In this document: positions 46,088 through 58,780 of the stretch, piece after piece
Layout: each line of letters starts with the position of its first letter
Position numbering within the stretch: the first letter of the stretch is position 1
DNA from: Alnus glutinosa
Taxonomy: Eukaryota > Streptophyta > Magnoliopsida > Fagales > Betulaceae
NCBI RefSeq assembly: GCF_958979055.1
Contig: NC_084889.1
Location: 7,867,761 to 7,931,760, forward strand
DNA length: 64,000 nt
Direction: 5' to 3'
The notes under the pieces: generated by a model
Seen by the model: the letters and a program-made list of their open reading frames with translations, nothing else
What the model was told of the DNA's origin: nothing
The model's database searches: none
Position numbers and translations under genes: made by a program

Positions 46088-47035
46088 TATAGCTCTCTCT
46101 TTCTGCTGAAGAGAGAGAAAGTTGAGACCTTTCTAGAGAGCGAGGGATAAGAGTGTTGCTTGTCTTCCGGGGTGGGAGGCCTCTCGCCTCCTCCTCCTAG
46201 CCTTGTTTTTTTGGTTTTTTGGTTCCCTTGGTCGTTAGGGCCAGGGTTTTGTTCACCCTGGGTCGTTTTCCCAGTGGTGGATGTTTGTCTCCGAGCCTTT
46301 AGGGCTGTCAGAGTGTTTTCCTCCCAGTGTAGCACTGGTGGAGGTCGTTTGTTGGCAAGCAGAGGCTTTTGGTTGCTGGTTCAAGGAGATAGATGGGTGT
46401 TGGAGAATGGTCAGTAGAGATGCCGTTCAAAGCTAGATCTATTAACTTCGGTTGGCCCTTTTTTGACAAGACTCTTCCTGAGGCGGTCTTCGGCTTTCTC
46501 CTGTCTTGACGGTCACTCGGCGGGACCGCGTTGAGCTCTCGTGGTCGACACGTGATCAGCACACGTCGGGGGTCTTCATTCCGGACCTCGCGCGTGCGGG
46601 TTACGGCCTCTTTTTTCGGCTTCGCAAGGTGCCGATTTGGACCTCTGAAGGTCGTCTGTTGATGGGGGGCTCCCGGAGAAGCTGGTGTTCTGTACGAGCT
46701 GGTTTTTCAGGCTGTCTGTTTCCTGGCTTGTTTCCTTGAGTTTCTGGTTGTTGTGGTTGTAAATTCTTCTCTTGATTCACAGTCTACCAGTTTCCGGTAG
46801 CTGCTTTAAGCTAGGATTTCCCCTGGCTTTGTGGTTAGAGGTTCTTTACCTATAGCCGCTTCTCTCAACATTTGGCCTTGGTTTCTCTTCGCCTTCGGGC
46901 GGCCGTAATTGTCTTCTTTTCTGTGTATTTGTTCTGTTCTTTGTAACTATTTGGATGTTTTCCGGGCGCTTGTTCCGGCAATGAAGAAGGCTTTTACGTT
47001 CAAAAAAAAAAAAAAAAAAAAGAAAAAGAAAGAAA
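46088..47035 (+). mobile_element. Poly(A)-tailed non-autonomous retroposon, copy 3
   Basis: Flanked by the 17-bp duplication AAAGAAAACAATAATGA (46071-46087 and about 47036-47052). Ends in TTTTACGTTC plus a long A-run. Shares CGAGCCTTTAGGGCTGTC, TTTGTTCACCCTGG and AGCTAGATCTATTAAC with copies 1 and 2. No conserved coding frame. Confidence 0.85.
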
Positions 47036-47099
47036 AAAGAAAACAATAATGACATTACTACTGCTAAAGCCTAAAGGAAGTAATACGGCTTTTATTATA

Positions 47100-48611
47100 C
47101 AATAAGTAAATTCGACACGAACTTAATAAAAAATTAGTGAGTTAGAATGTTGTGTAATTGAGTTTCAGTCAATTTATGTCGACCCGAATTAACCCGTTTA
47201 ATAAATGGGTTAACTCGCTTAATCCAAGAGTGATTTGCATAACTCATATAAATTAAATAAGATTTTTTTAACAATTAAAAATAAAAGGCTACAAATTCAT
47301 TTTTAAAATTCATATAAAGTAAAATTCCCCTCTCTTTTTTTGGCATTTAAATTCATATACAGGTTTAAACGGGTAAAATGGATTATGTTTGGGTCAACCT
47401 AACACGACCTATTTATTAAGTGAGTTATGTAGGTCGGGTCGGCTCAACCTAACACGACCTATTTATTAAATAGGCCAGTTATACGGCCGTGTCTTATTAT
47501 CCGCTAATTTAAATGGGTTGTGTTCAAATTGACCCGTGAGTCAATACGACACACAAACATGAATTGTGGGCCCTAATAACATTGATATATAATCAATTGT
47601 AACATATAAATATACAATCCATTTTCAAATAGATCTATGATGAAGGGTTAAGTTTCACCCGTCTCCCTTTTTTTTCTTTTTTCGAGCAAGAGAAAATATA
47701 TTCTTTTTTTAAGAGTTGAGAGAGTTGGGGACAAGATTAAACTAGAGTAGCAATCCGTATTTGTACGTCGGAGTGGTGTCAAGACATAGTATAAGATTTA
47801 ATTAAACGGATCCATTTAATTTTGTGTTGGACTTAGGTCGTGTCGATGCATATGCATAAAATTATATAAGTCAACCCTAATCCAATCCATTTAATTAAAT
47901 ACAAGTCAAACCCATCGACATAATTTCGTGTGAGTCGTGTAAGAAAGTGTCGGTCCTAAAACCATTCTGGTATGGTTGGGATTGAAGGTAGGCTCTTAGC
48001 TTTTGAAAAACTGGAATAGGGGATGGGAATGATGAACATTAAAGCAACTTTGCGCAAAACCTTAGATTATACATGTGAGTCACTGCCAAATTATTCTCTT
48101 TTTTCGACTTTCACCAACATATTCTCCATGATGACCAACGTCCCATCTTGGAGGATGAAAGATTCATCAGCATCTCAGAAATAATAAAAAAATAATAAAA
48201 AAAAGAGAAAATTAAAGAAAGGAGTGAGAGGGATCGATCGATCGATCTTATTCTAGTTTCAATAAAGGGGTGATCAGAACAAGAAGTCTGTGGGCTTATT
48301 TGTGACTGTGTGTTATGAAAAGTGATTTTGAAAATTATTGTTTATAGGAATACTTCGCTTATTAATTATCATATTTTTTAACCAAAACTCCCTCTCTCAA
48401 TCGGGGCCACAATCAAGCAAAAAGACCCCCCAAATTAAGTTTTCCAAAACAAATCTGCTTTCCAAGATCACCGACATGATCCCAACAATTAAATAAAAGT
48501 TTTATTCAGATAATAAAACCCCAAAATACTGTGAGGACAAGAGGTGGAGACGAGTCGATCAGAATGAAACCCTAAGAGACAGGAATGGAATCCGAGAGAT
48601 ATGAGGGAATT

Positions 48612-48650
<39 letters not shown>

Positions 48651-48732
48651 CATGTGTTTAGGGTTTGAATTTCAATGGTCCAAAAAAAAAAGAAGGATGA
48701 GAAGAAATTCACAAAGAGCGACTACTCTTGTC
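47100..48732. other. Repeat remnants and intergenic DNA
   Basis: 47100-47580 and 47790-47960 contain hAT-like repeat sequence in both orientations (AACCTAACACGACCTATTTA twice at about 47396 and 47448; ATTTCGTGTGAGTCGTGT). A (CT)n microsatellite of about 28 bp sits at 48615-48643. No gene is supported. Confidence 0.55.
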
Positions 48733-49232
48733 TATAATGACTCATGGAAAAACGTTAGTCATATCTGCGTTATCACTCTAAAAAGACTAGTCAATTTAAA
48801 GTTTCTCTAAAATCCCTTATAAATTCAAGTTCCACATAGTAACTATGCACTCATGACTATTTTTATAAACTACCCACTCTATGTGGGTTACTTTTTATTT
48901 TCCCAACGTGGACAGAGGTGTTATAAACTCCCTCCTTAAACCCCAAGCGTCCTTGTTAGGGCCACGTCATGCAATGCTCCGGTATCACATGACATGGCGT
49001 TACTATAGGACTCTAATACAATTTGTAACAACCTATGAAAAAGCGTTAGCCATATCTGCGCTAACACCATAAAATGACTAGCCAATTGAAAACTTCTTTA
49101 GAATCTTTTATAAAGCCTAGTTTCACCTAGTAATTAAGCAATGTGAGACTTAACACTCATGACTATCTTTATAAATTATTCACTCTATGTGAGCTACTCA
49201 TCATCTTCTCAATGTGGGACAAGAATGTTACA
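48733..49232 (-). mobile_element. TRIM retrotransposon, minus orientation
   Basis: Two similar direct repeats (48733-48925 and 49024-49232, about 200 bp) are LTRs read on the minus strand: TGTAACATTCTTGTCCCAC to GGTTGTTACA. The interior is 98 bp, with a primer-binding-like TTGTATTAGAGTCC two bases from the LTR and a purine stretch GGTTTAAGGAGGGAG at the other end. The left copy is more decayed. No clear 5-bp duplication. Structure and spacing resemble Cassandra but there is no 5S-like block. Confidence 0.82.
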
Positions 49233-49969
49233 CGGTTTCTCTCTACCAAAACAATCATATCATTTTGGTCAACAAAATTATCCAAACAATGGATGTCTAA
49301 GCTTGCTGGAGTAAGCTAGCTCGAAATCTTCCAGTCTAGGCGTAGCTCCGCCGCCCACGATATTGGCCCAACCTCAAACTTCCATCCACACCTTCTTTCT
49401 CTTCTCCGATCATAGACTCTCAATCTCTCTCTCTCTCTCTCTTTCTGGCCGTCCGTTTGTTCAGAGCACGCTAATTATATAGGCCTTGGAGTTTTGATTC
49501 TGTGACTGGCAAATTTCACAGAGAAGTCGAGTATGGGAGGGAGAGAGAATGGAGCATTTGAGGAAGAGGGAGAGAGAAATCAATTAAAAAAGAAAAAGAA
49601 AAAAAAAAGAAGTAAATAGTTGCCTTCAATATTTTATTCACTTAATGTGATACAACGAACTATTACACATTAAAGTTCACTATAGCAAAAGGGTTTGAGA
49701 TGATTTACTTTGAAGTATTTATTGGAAGAAGAAAATAGCTCATAATAGCTATATTTAATTATTATGAGCCACGTGAAGGAGTCTAACCCAAGGGGAGTCA
49801 AAATATGTAAAATAGCTACCGAAAAATTACAAATTTTCACTTTAACTACTAATTTTTCTATACACGTACGCTTCAATAGATTCTTTATTTTACCGTTTTA
49901 TTTTCTTTAAATATTATTTTTAATTTTATATTTGATTTTTTTTTCTCTCTCTCTCTCTCTCACTCTCAA
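49233..49969. other. Intergenic DNA, no gene seen
   Basis: Contains (CT)n runs near 49423-49443 and 49943-49960 and otherwise unstructured AT-rich DNA. Confidence 0.5.
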
Positions 49970-50367
49970 TTTGGGTAAAACTCACCCTTGATAATAGGCT
50001 TAAAAGGGTATGATGCTTAAGAGCTTATATACACATGGTTAAGACTTAACTTATGTGAGATATAAGGATCTTAACATACGACCACGCTTCTGCAGTCGAC
50101 GTCCACGGCGACTCACTCTATTGACATTGACTCGATAGTAGTCATTTCTCTTTTGGCAGCTCCACTCGCCTGCCAGTATGCTTATCCAGCACATAGGTCG
50201 CCTACTCCGTGACGAGAGTTTTTTTTTTTTAGCTCTGATATAAAATGATATAAATTTTGAGTAGAACTCACCATTAAAGACCGACCTACAAGAAGAGGGT
50301 GCCCAAGAGCTTATATACACATTATTAAGATTTAACTTAATTCATATGAAACACAAGGATCTTAACA
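49970..50367 (-). mobile_element. Very small TRIM, minus orientation
   Basis: Repeats 49970-50076 and 50256-50367 share AAGAGCTTATATACACAT, TTAAGA.TTAACTTA and AAGGATCTTAACA. On the minus strand they start TGTTAAGATCCTT. A primer-site-like TATATCAGAGCT lies just beside the right-hand repeat. The 180-bp interior is GC-richer and non-coding. Confidence 0.7.
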
Positions 50368-53140
50368 CTGGGTGGTGTTGATGAAGCCCTGCTTGGGTGG
50401 GTGGTTTTTTCTGATGTCCAAATTGGAGGTTTCTCAAGGCAACGGTCAATTTGTTTGGAGTTTACTACGTTGGGTTGAATGAATTATTATTATTATTATT
50501 ATTATTTTAAAATAATCCATAAAATTTACATATATTCCTTAAAGAAACATATGCCTTAAAGGAAACATGTCTTTTCAATGCTATAAGCTCACTTCCATAA
50601 CCATGAAAAAGCTGTGAGAACGATTCCCAACGTACGAAAAAAAAAAAAAGAGATCCCCCACCACGCCACGTGTACGGACAGTGGGCTTCAATTATATATA
50701 TAAAGACCAGCAAAGGGTCCGGGTCAATTTGGTTCCTTTTGCTTGTGTCTGGTACTATTATTTTGGCTGGGCTTCATCTTTGGTGGTGAAGATCTTTGCG
50801 TCACATGGGTGTACCCTAGAAAAGGCACGACATAAAGTGGGATTTTTCAGGATTCTTGTTCTCTGATTGGGGGGGGGGGGGATTTGGCTTTAACGATACC
50901 AAAGTGAAGCAATTAGAGGGAAACATTCCAATAAAAACAACAAATCTGCCCTACTTTATGTTCCTCCAATGACCTTGGTCCTTGGAGCAACCTTTATGCA
51001 TCATCTGTAAAGTAAACAAAGATTATATGTTTTCACTTTATTGATCATATTGGGCTCCACAACCGCAGATATGGCTGTAATCCTTTTACAGTTTTCACTG
51101 AAAGGGGTTAAAAAAAAATAAAAAAAATTTAGCCCTAATGGTTCTTTTCTTTCTGATCTTTTTGACTGGTTTTGTCAATGCCCTTCCATTCAAATAAATT
51201 TAAAAAAAGTTTCAACATAATTCTTATTACCAATCTACATACCTTTCTTTCAACCCCCACCTACCCTACAAGCTTTTACCAGAAAAGAAAAAGCTTCAAG
51301 CAGAAGAGGGATATAAATGTCCAAAGAACCAAGGCCTGTAAGATGATGATGCCCCCTTCAGAATAGTATTCACTTCACTTTCCAGTAGCCAAGCTTTCTA
51401 TTGCTAACATCCATCAATGTTTATAGCATTCAGGAATTCTGCTTTACCCGAAAGAAAGAAAGATGGCTTCTCAGACAGCACCTCTGCTTGCAATGCTGAA
51501 GTCACCAAAATTGAAATCCCTCTTCCGTGAATCAGCCTTTCTTCAAAATAACCACACCAGCAATTGCTTGATCTCACCACCTGTTATTTCAAGCTGCATC
51601 ATGCATGATTGCCATTTTCCCCAGAAAGCCAACAAAGGCCTAAATGATCACCACCAACCAAGAGAAAAGAAGAATCATTACAAAAGCATAGTTTGAACTA
51701 TGTTGATTATACATAACACAATTGAGTGAACACTTCAATATCATCAAACATTGGGGCAACAAAATCACCCACGCATGTTTTGTCAAGCTTCCATCTAAAA
51801 ACCAGAAAAAGAAAGTATAAAATAAACCAAGTCGATGGTTTTAACTAGTCATGATATCCTATTGCTGTTTCATATCAGCACATGCCAGAACTGTGACAAC
51901 ACAAACCATTAACTACTTTTCAAAAAAAAGAAAAAATATACCAAACCTATTAATACCGACCAACATAATTTTTCCATAAGTAATTTAAAAACCAATCAAC
52001 ATAATTTTCAACCTCGCTAGGGAATTTACAAGTCCAAGTTCATTTCCAATTACAAATAGGTCAGATAATATTGAAGAGTAAGCAGGAATATTCAATCAAC
52101 CAAAAAGCTCTCAACTCTTCTCTCCAGTCCTTTACGAGGCATTAGCTTAAGTCATATAGGTGGGTATCACCAAAATATGAAAAATTGCCCATTTCCTACA
52201 TGCTTTTCCACTAGAAGCTGATCCGTTCAATCAGCAAAATTTATAAAAGCAGTTATAGACATAGTTGGAGCATCCAAGAGTCGTTTTTTAATTCTTTTGT
52301 TTCCTTCTGATACATGTGATTTATGCATGTATATTTAATTCCAATTTGAGGGATCAGAATAATATTTTTCCTCCATGGAGAGAGAGAGAGAGAGAGCTAC
52401 AGGACAAGTGATTACAAAAATTTAGAGCAACATATTTCTAGCTTACAATTTAGCACACTAAGAGAATTACCTCTCACTGAGGATGTTGAGATGATTCCTA
52501 GCTTATGTCAAGCCTATGATTCATTATTATTATTATTATTATTCTTTTTGGCCAAGTAAGCCTAAGTTTGAGCACATGCAGTCCTATTAAAAGCAGTGAA
52601 CTTGCCATATGCTGAGTCTTTAAAAATAAAAGACAAAAATGCGTGTACATAAACAATTTTGAGGGGGCATTTGCAGATGGTAAAGATATTTCTTTACTGG
52701 GCCTTTAAATTAAGTTTTCTCTGACACTCCAGTGGCCTTTTCTATTATATTTATGTCAAACTAAAACCCACTAGCTAAAGAAGACACAATTAGTAAAGCC
52801 CATTAACTTGAACTGAGATGGACCACACCCATAATCATTTATATTTTAAGATCGTTTACTACTTGGATTTACACTTCCTAAAGGGTAGTTCTAATAATTT
52901 GGTGATAACTGCCCATATTGTCTATAATAGGAGACTAATGGGCATCCAGTATAATCAGTCAAGACACACAACACTTGTAAAGAATATGCAGAGATTAAGT
53001 CTTAAGAAAATCAAGAATAACTTGCACTTTGTATCTCCATCAAAGAAAAAAAATACTCTCAACATTCTTTGCAAGCAAATTCCCTAGAAAACAGGAGGAA
53101 GAAAATCCAAATCCATCTTAATTCATTAGTATGTTATAAC
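50368..53140. other. Intergenic DNA, no gene supported
   Basis: Short frames only (for example 51463-51696 and 52818-53087), without recognisable domains or splice partners. Includes (ATT)n tracts near 50487-50505 and 52523-52541, a G-run at 50872-50881 and a GA run at 52378-52395. Confidence 0.5.
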
Positions 53141-53483
53141 CACCGGAGGGGTTGGCTTAGTAGCAAGAAGCTTACTCCCAACTGATTTGGTGGGAAGGAG
53201 GACATGGGTTCAGTCTCTAGGGGCACGATGCTAAAAGGGGAGAAACCCATACCCATTAATCTCTACTCATTGGCTGCTTGCTACTATATATGCTCTTCAG
53301 TGAGATTGGGATCAAGCTATGGCTCGACCCATCTTGAGGGAGTGCTTGCAGATCTCTTGTATTGCGGGTTCGTCTAGACCACTTCTAACAGGTGCCCAAC
53401 GGGTAAGATGCTACTATGGTAATGCCCAAGTAGAGAGTTCCAGCCTCTGATTGTTTAGAAAAAGAAAAGAAAATGTAATAAGA
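53141..53483 (+). mobile_element. tRNA-derived SINE
   Basis: CCGGAGGGGTTGGCTTAGTAGC contains a Pol III A box (TGGCTTAGTAGC), and CATGGGTTCAGTCTC about 50 bp later is a B box. The body of about 330 bp ends in an A-rich tail (GAAAAAGAAAAGAAAA). Possible weak flanking duplication ATGTTATAA / ATGTAATAA. Plus orientation. Confidence 0.75.
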
Positions 53484-53499
53484 GATGCGTGTACATGCT

Positions 53500-54460
53500 C
53501 ACCATAGCTGGAGAAACATAGCTTTAAATGGTCCTAGCAATAATTCAAAACTGCCAGCACAAAGATGATATGCCCCAGAAAGCAGAATAAAACTACGAAG
53601 TCAAAGTGTCGAATGGATGGGCATCTCCAATAAAAAGAGGGCCAAAATATGATTTTTGTCCCTGAACATTCTTTGACACTAGAGTCATGAGAGAGACTTT
53701 CAAAGGCTTCTTGAACATACAAGCACCGCGGAACTCTTGAAGAAAAAAGCACTTATAATATCTTCCTTTACTACCTTCGAGCAGTGCTGAAATAGAGCCA
53801 TAGTGAACCCATCCTGACAAGAAGCCTTACCTCATTCCATGTGCCTCAAAGCTCCCACCACCCCCTTTTCAAATGACCACTCTAACCACATCCTCTCCTC
53901 TATCTCAATAGAATTGGGAGGGAAACCCTCCATACACAAATCTTCAATCTATTGTTTCCTTACAAAGGATCTTATGAAAATCGAACTATCTGATCCTTCA
54001 CCATTACTTCTTTAGTAAAAAAAATCACCATCAACTTAGAAATACCCAAGAAAATTAACTCTTTAATGGAAATTCACAAGCCAATGGAAAAATCATGTGT
54101 CATGATCTCTTTCTTCAAGCAAGTCCCCTCATTTTTTGCCACCAACCCAACTCCTCCATCAAGATGCCATTTCCAACTTAGATTTAAGTTCTTCCCTTCT
54201 AGTTTGTTCCTTTAAGACAAATCTACAGCCTCCTTTAAATCCAGACATTGAATGTCATCGAGACCCTTCCCTTTCCAGTTTCTACATTCCAAAAGACCAC
54301 CTGATTCTGTTTTCTTGAATCTTCTTATAAGGCCTTCAGCTTCTTAGCCAACACAAAACTAGGCAGGCCCTACATGGAGAAACTCATCCACCATTTATTT
54401 ACTTCCCCCACAAAATCTTTCTCATTAAGCCACATTTACACCTAAATGGGCCCATTCCTC
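53500..54460 (-). pseudogene. Degraded LINE ORF2 fragment (linker and N-terminal RT)
   Basis: Conceptual minus-strand translation across several frames shows the region after the endonuclease (KLKAL, EELGWWQKMRGLA) and then the start of reverse transcriptase (QDGFTMALFQHCSKVVKEDI). Stops and frameshifts are frequent. It is a separate copy from the LINE to its right, because the RT start recurs there. Confidence 0.75.
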
Positions 54461-57400
54461 TCTCAAACTCGCATAAACAATCAAACAGGAAATGTTCTAG
54501 GGAGTACGCATTGCAAGGAGTTTTCAAAATATTCCCTTTTTTTCCTTTTTATAAGTGAGTTTGCAAAATATTCCTCCCACAATAGAAAAGCAAAACTTCA
54601 AGAAATTGATGTTGGATCCTTTTTTAGACCAAATATAAAAGCCACCTTCCAATGGAAATTCCACTGAATTCAGTCTCCAAATGAAGTTCGAAATTTACTC
54701 ATCCCAGATGATAATCTATCATGCTCTCATTTCTCATCCTAATCGTGAGCTGCTATGAGAAAAGTAATATTCTACTTATAGAAAGCTCTAAATGGTCTGC
54801 CATTATAGCATCCTTAAAATGGGCAATGCTAAACATGTCCAAAAAAGTTGTCTTGAGGGCTTGATCCTCGCACCAAAGATCATGCCAAAATTGAATTTTG
54901 GAGTCACCTCCCATCTCAAATCCAATATGGCTAGAAAGCTCCCCCCAACCCCTCCTAATAGTCTTTCAAATCCCCACCCCATACAACCCATGTACCTCAT
55001 TTGAACACCACTCACCCCAAGCACTGCCATATTTAGAATCCACTACCACCCTGCATAAGGCCTCTCTCTCTCTCATGAACATAGCCCTAAAGCCACTTTC
55101 CCAGAAGAGCGTAGTTGAACACAACTTAGTCTAGTTAACCAAGTGAAATTTGAACTCTTAACCCATATCACCCCACAAAAAAATCCTGCTACAACTTTTC
55201 TAGGCAATTGGCCACACCAACCGGAAGGGGGAAAAGAAGCATGAGGTAGGTAGGCACATCAGATAAAGTGCTTTTAATCAATGTAATTCTCCCACCCTTT
55301 GATAAGTACATCCTATTCCATCCAGCCAAATGACGCTCTACCTTCTCAATAAGGTCATCCAAACAGACTTGACTTTAAACAAATCTCTCAAGGGAAGACC
55401 TAGGTACTTCATAGGCAAGGAAGATATCCCGCAGCCCAAAATACTAGCCAGACATTCATTACATTGCCAACCAGAACTAACTTTGATTTAGCCAGATTAA
55501 TCCTCAAACTAGAAATCGCTTCAAAGCATAAAAACAAACTACGCAAATTGCGAAGATGATCTGGATTTGCCTCGCTAGATATCAAGGTGTCATGCGCAAA
55601 CAAAAGGTGAAAAATGTTGATAGCACCACCACTCCTTGACCCCACCATGAAGCCCGATGAAGCTGAAATCATTTACTTAATGCTTCCATAACAATAACAA
55701 ATAGAAATCGAGACAATGAATCTCCATGTCTCAGGCCACGAGAGCTACTAAAGAAACCTGACGGAGTCCCATTCACCAAGACTGAAAAGCGCACAAAGGA
55801 GATACAATATGCCTACGCCATCTTTCCCCAAAACCACATCTCTTCAACATAAACAAACGGAAGTCTCAATTAACATGGTCAAAAGCCTTTTCAATATCCA
55901 ACTTGCACAGCACACCTGGAACCTCAAATGTAAGCCTACTATCAATGCACTCATTGGCAATGAGAATTGAGTTTAGGATCTGCCAACCCTTGATGAAAGT
56001 GTTCTGAGGCTTACTCCACTACCGTTTTTAACCTATTAGCTAGAGAACTTTGACAATCTTGCACACTCCACCCTCAAAGCTAATAGGTCGAAACTCCTTA
56101 ATGTCAACGACCCATGGTTTCTTCGGAATAAGTCAAATGAAGATGGCATTTAGGTTTTTTTCAAACGTACCTCTAGCGTGAAATTCATGGAAGACATTCA
56201 CAATGTCTGCTTTAGGCACCTCCCAATAACCTTGGAAAAAACCCATAGTAAAACCATAAGGACTCGGGGCTTTGTCACCATTAAAAGCTTTCACCACCTC
56301 AAAGACCTCATTATCCTCAAAATGTCTCTCCAAGCAACTTAGCAAACCAGGGTAAGTCCCACCAACTTAGCAAACCAGCTAGTTCATCCCATAAATAACT
56401 TCTATCACCATCGGCATTTGGACCATAAACACCCGCAAATGCCCAAGCAAATTGATCATCGACATTTCTGAAAGAAACAGCCACCGAGAATCCTCCCACA
56501 CACCCATCGATTTTCTCCACCACCCTCCTATCCCACATGAGCAAAATACCATCGGATGCCCCCCTGATGTATAAACAACACCAATCTACATGATTGCACC
56601 CCCATAAACTACGCACATATTTTTTTTATAAGTAAATATAGTCTAATTGAAAGCGTAAGGCGCCCCTAAGTACACTGGAAGTACACAAAAGAGAACACTT
56701 AACGAGGAATAGAAAAACGAATAAGGAAATCAGCAAAGCTAATCGACAGTGATAACAAAAAAGCCACTGTCCAAAAATACAGCGTATGAAAAAACGAAGC
56801 TAAAATATCCTCCATGAAACTCTCTAAATCCTCGAAACACCTAAGATTTCTTTCCTTCCAAACTACGCACATATTATAGGACATACTCTCCATTTTGGTC
56901 TCCTGAAGACAAATAACATATGCCTTCCACTCTCCAAGTAAATTTCTTATTCTAAGGCGTTTCTTACCATCGTTCACTCCTTTTACGTTCCATGACAATA
57001 TTTTAGGCTTCATGAATGAAGGATGGTACCCCTCCCCTTAACTCTGCCACGGCTTGAACAACAACCCGTAGAGTCATAATTGATTGAGCAATATTATCTT
57101 TTCAACTCTCTAATACTTCTGACAGTTGATTTGGAATTGGAATCCCACCCCTCCTAATTTTGACCCGCTTTAATGACTGTGAGCAATGCCATAAATTGCA
57201 CTTCAAACCCTTCACAAGAAAACCCAATAACATGTCAAATGTCCTTCACCTTATGCAAAACCCAACTAGAAGCCATAGGAGAGCAACAACTCAGAGGTTC
57301 AAACACAAGGGGCTCATGCCTGGTGTATAATGCCAATTCCGAACCTGACACACCAATCTTATCTACACCACACACATCAAACCTGTCTAGATTAGAAGAA

Positions 57401-58780
57401 TCTTTACCGCCCATATAGCTAGCTTCACCCACCCTGGCCTAAATTAGTGTTACTTTTTCCTTATTCGACCGACCCATCTTGTCGTCGTAACTATCCAGCC
57501 ATGATGAATCCTTATCTGTTTCATAGCCATCCAAACCCAAAAAATTACTCTCGATAGATGGTTCATCTCCAGGCACTAGCATTTTGTCCAATTTCGTTGA
57601 TCGTTTAGAAAAAGCATCACCATCGACAGAGGAGTCGATAGAATTCGCACTCAGTAGCCTAGGCCTAAAAGCAAGCTTACGCACTTGACCACCGGCAAAT
57701 TTTGAGTTTGGGGATTGTACTTGATGCTACGTCTGAGTATCCTCCGACGAGATACCATCAGCTGAGCAATCACCATCAATCTCCATAATCCTTCTCCCTT
57801 TATCACAAAGCTGCACAAAATTTGCTCCAAAACTCACCAGTGAGACATTCAAGATGCCTGCCGCCCCACCAGAACTCGGACCAACCCCCACAGAATCCAC
57901 GGTTATACCCGAAACCAAACTTGAAATTGCGTACATCCCTACCTACGTTTTCACCCTCCAAGAAATGGATTTGGCTCTGGGTTAAGCCTTGTTTATAAAA
58001 GTCGTCCCTTTTGATTGGCCCACCAACAATGGAATGGGTCTTGAGTCATCAGACACGATACACGGGGTTGGGCCAAATTCTAACCCTGGCTCACATAATA
58101 CCTTTGAGCATGCGACAGAATCTAACCCAATGTGGCCCAGGCCCGCGTCTATGCTAGCTTCCATCCTTTGAGCTGGCCCAGAATGACCTAAGCCTGCATT
58201 TTTTAATCGGTCCAGCTCCTCTCTCATATGCTCCAACTGGATTCTCATATCACAACAACAACAACAAAAAGGAGCCTTCTCCCCTTCTGCCACGTGTCCT
58301 TTATGGCAACCGTCACCCATACCCCCCTTACAATTGTACGAACCAACATTCCTGCCTCGTCAATACTAGGAGCATGGAATCTTGTATGACCAACCAGCGC
58401 CTCTTTGTATGACCATTGTGCCACCTCTAGCCCCTACTCTGGCTTCCTGGTTGCTGGAATACAGACCTCCATCAGTGTCGATGCATACCAACGAAGAGTT
58501 CTCCCCGAACAAGTGACACCATAACCTTCGTCGAATGATGGTTGAGAAGACCCACCTGTTCCTCCCCTTCGTCCACCACCGAAGAAGCTGCGGCCATTCG
58601 CAGTTCGATCACACAGCCATACCACCTTCTCAACCCTTTGGAATAATGATGGAGCCGAGCCACCCTCCACCGCCATATTCACCAATGACCAAATAGCGAT
58701 TGTTTCTGTTCAAACGTCTCAGAAAGATGATGGCGTTAGAGCCTACTCTAGATTACTTCAAAAGATGTATTTTTTTTTTT
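54461..58780 (-). pseudogene. Degraded L1-like LINE (ORF1 and ORF2)
   Basis: Read on the minus strand: an ORF1-like region (about 58690-57030, with VEGGSAPSLFQRVEKVVWL and a short Cys-run), then the APE endonuclease start (KILSWNVKGVNDGKKRLRIR, about 57010-56880), endonuclease middle (GVYGPNADGDRSYLWDEL, near 56430), RT palm (GDKAPSPYGFTMGFF, near 56260), the RT catalytic block (HLLFAHDTLI, near 55600) and [22 protein letters not shown] sequence (near 55290). Many stops. The RT motif reads FAHD where FADD is expected, so a catalytic Asp is lost. The 3' end is truncated or merges with the next LINE. Confidence 0.85.
56621..56859 (-). mobile_element. 5'-truncated LINE 3' end nested in the LINE endonuclease
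   Basis: The perfect 15-bp duplication AAACTACGCACATAT (56606-56620 and 56860-56874) flanks 239 bp that begin with a T-run (poly(A) tail on the minus strand). The minus strand encodes the last part of a plant LINE ORF2 (VVWKERNLRCFEDLESFME, then LYFWTVAFL..LS.S..DFL) and its stop. The two halves of the host endonuclease frame rejoin once it is taken out. Confidence 0.92.
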
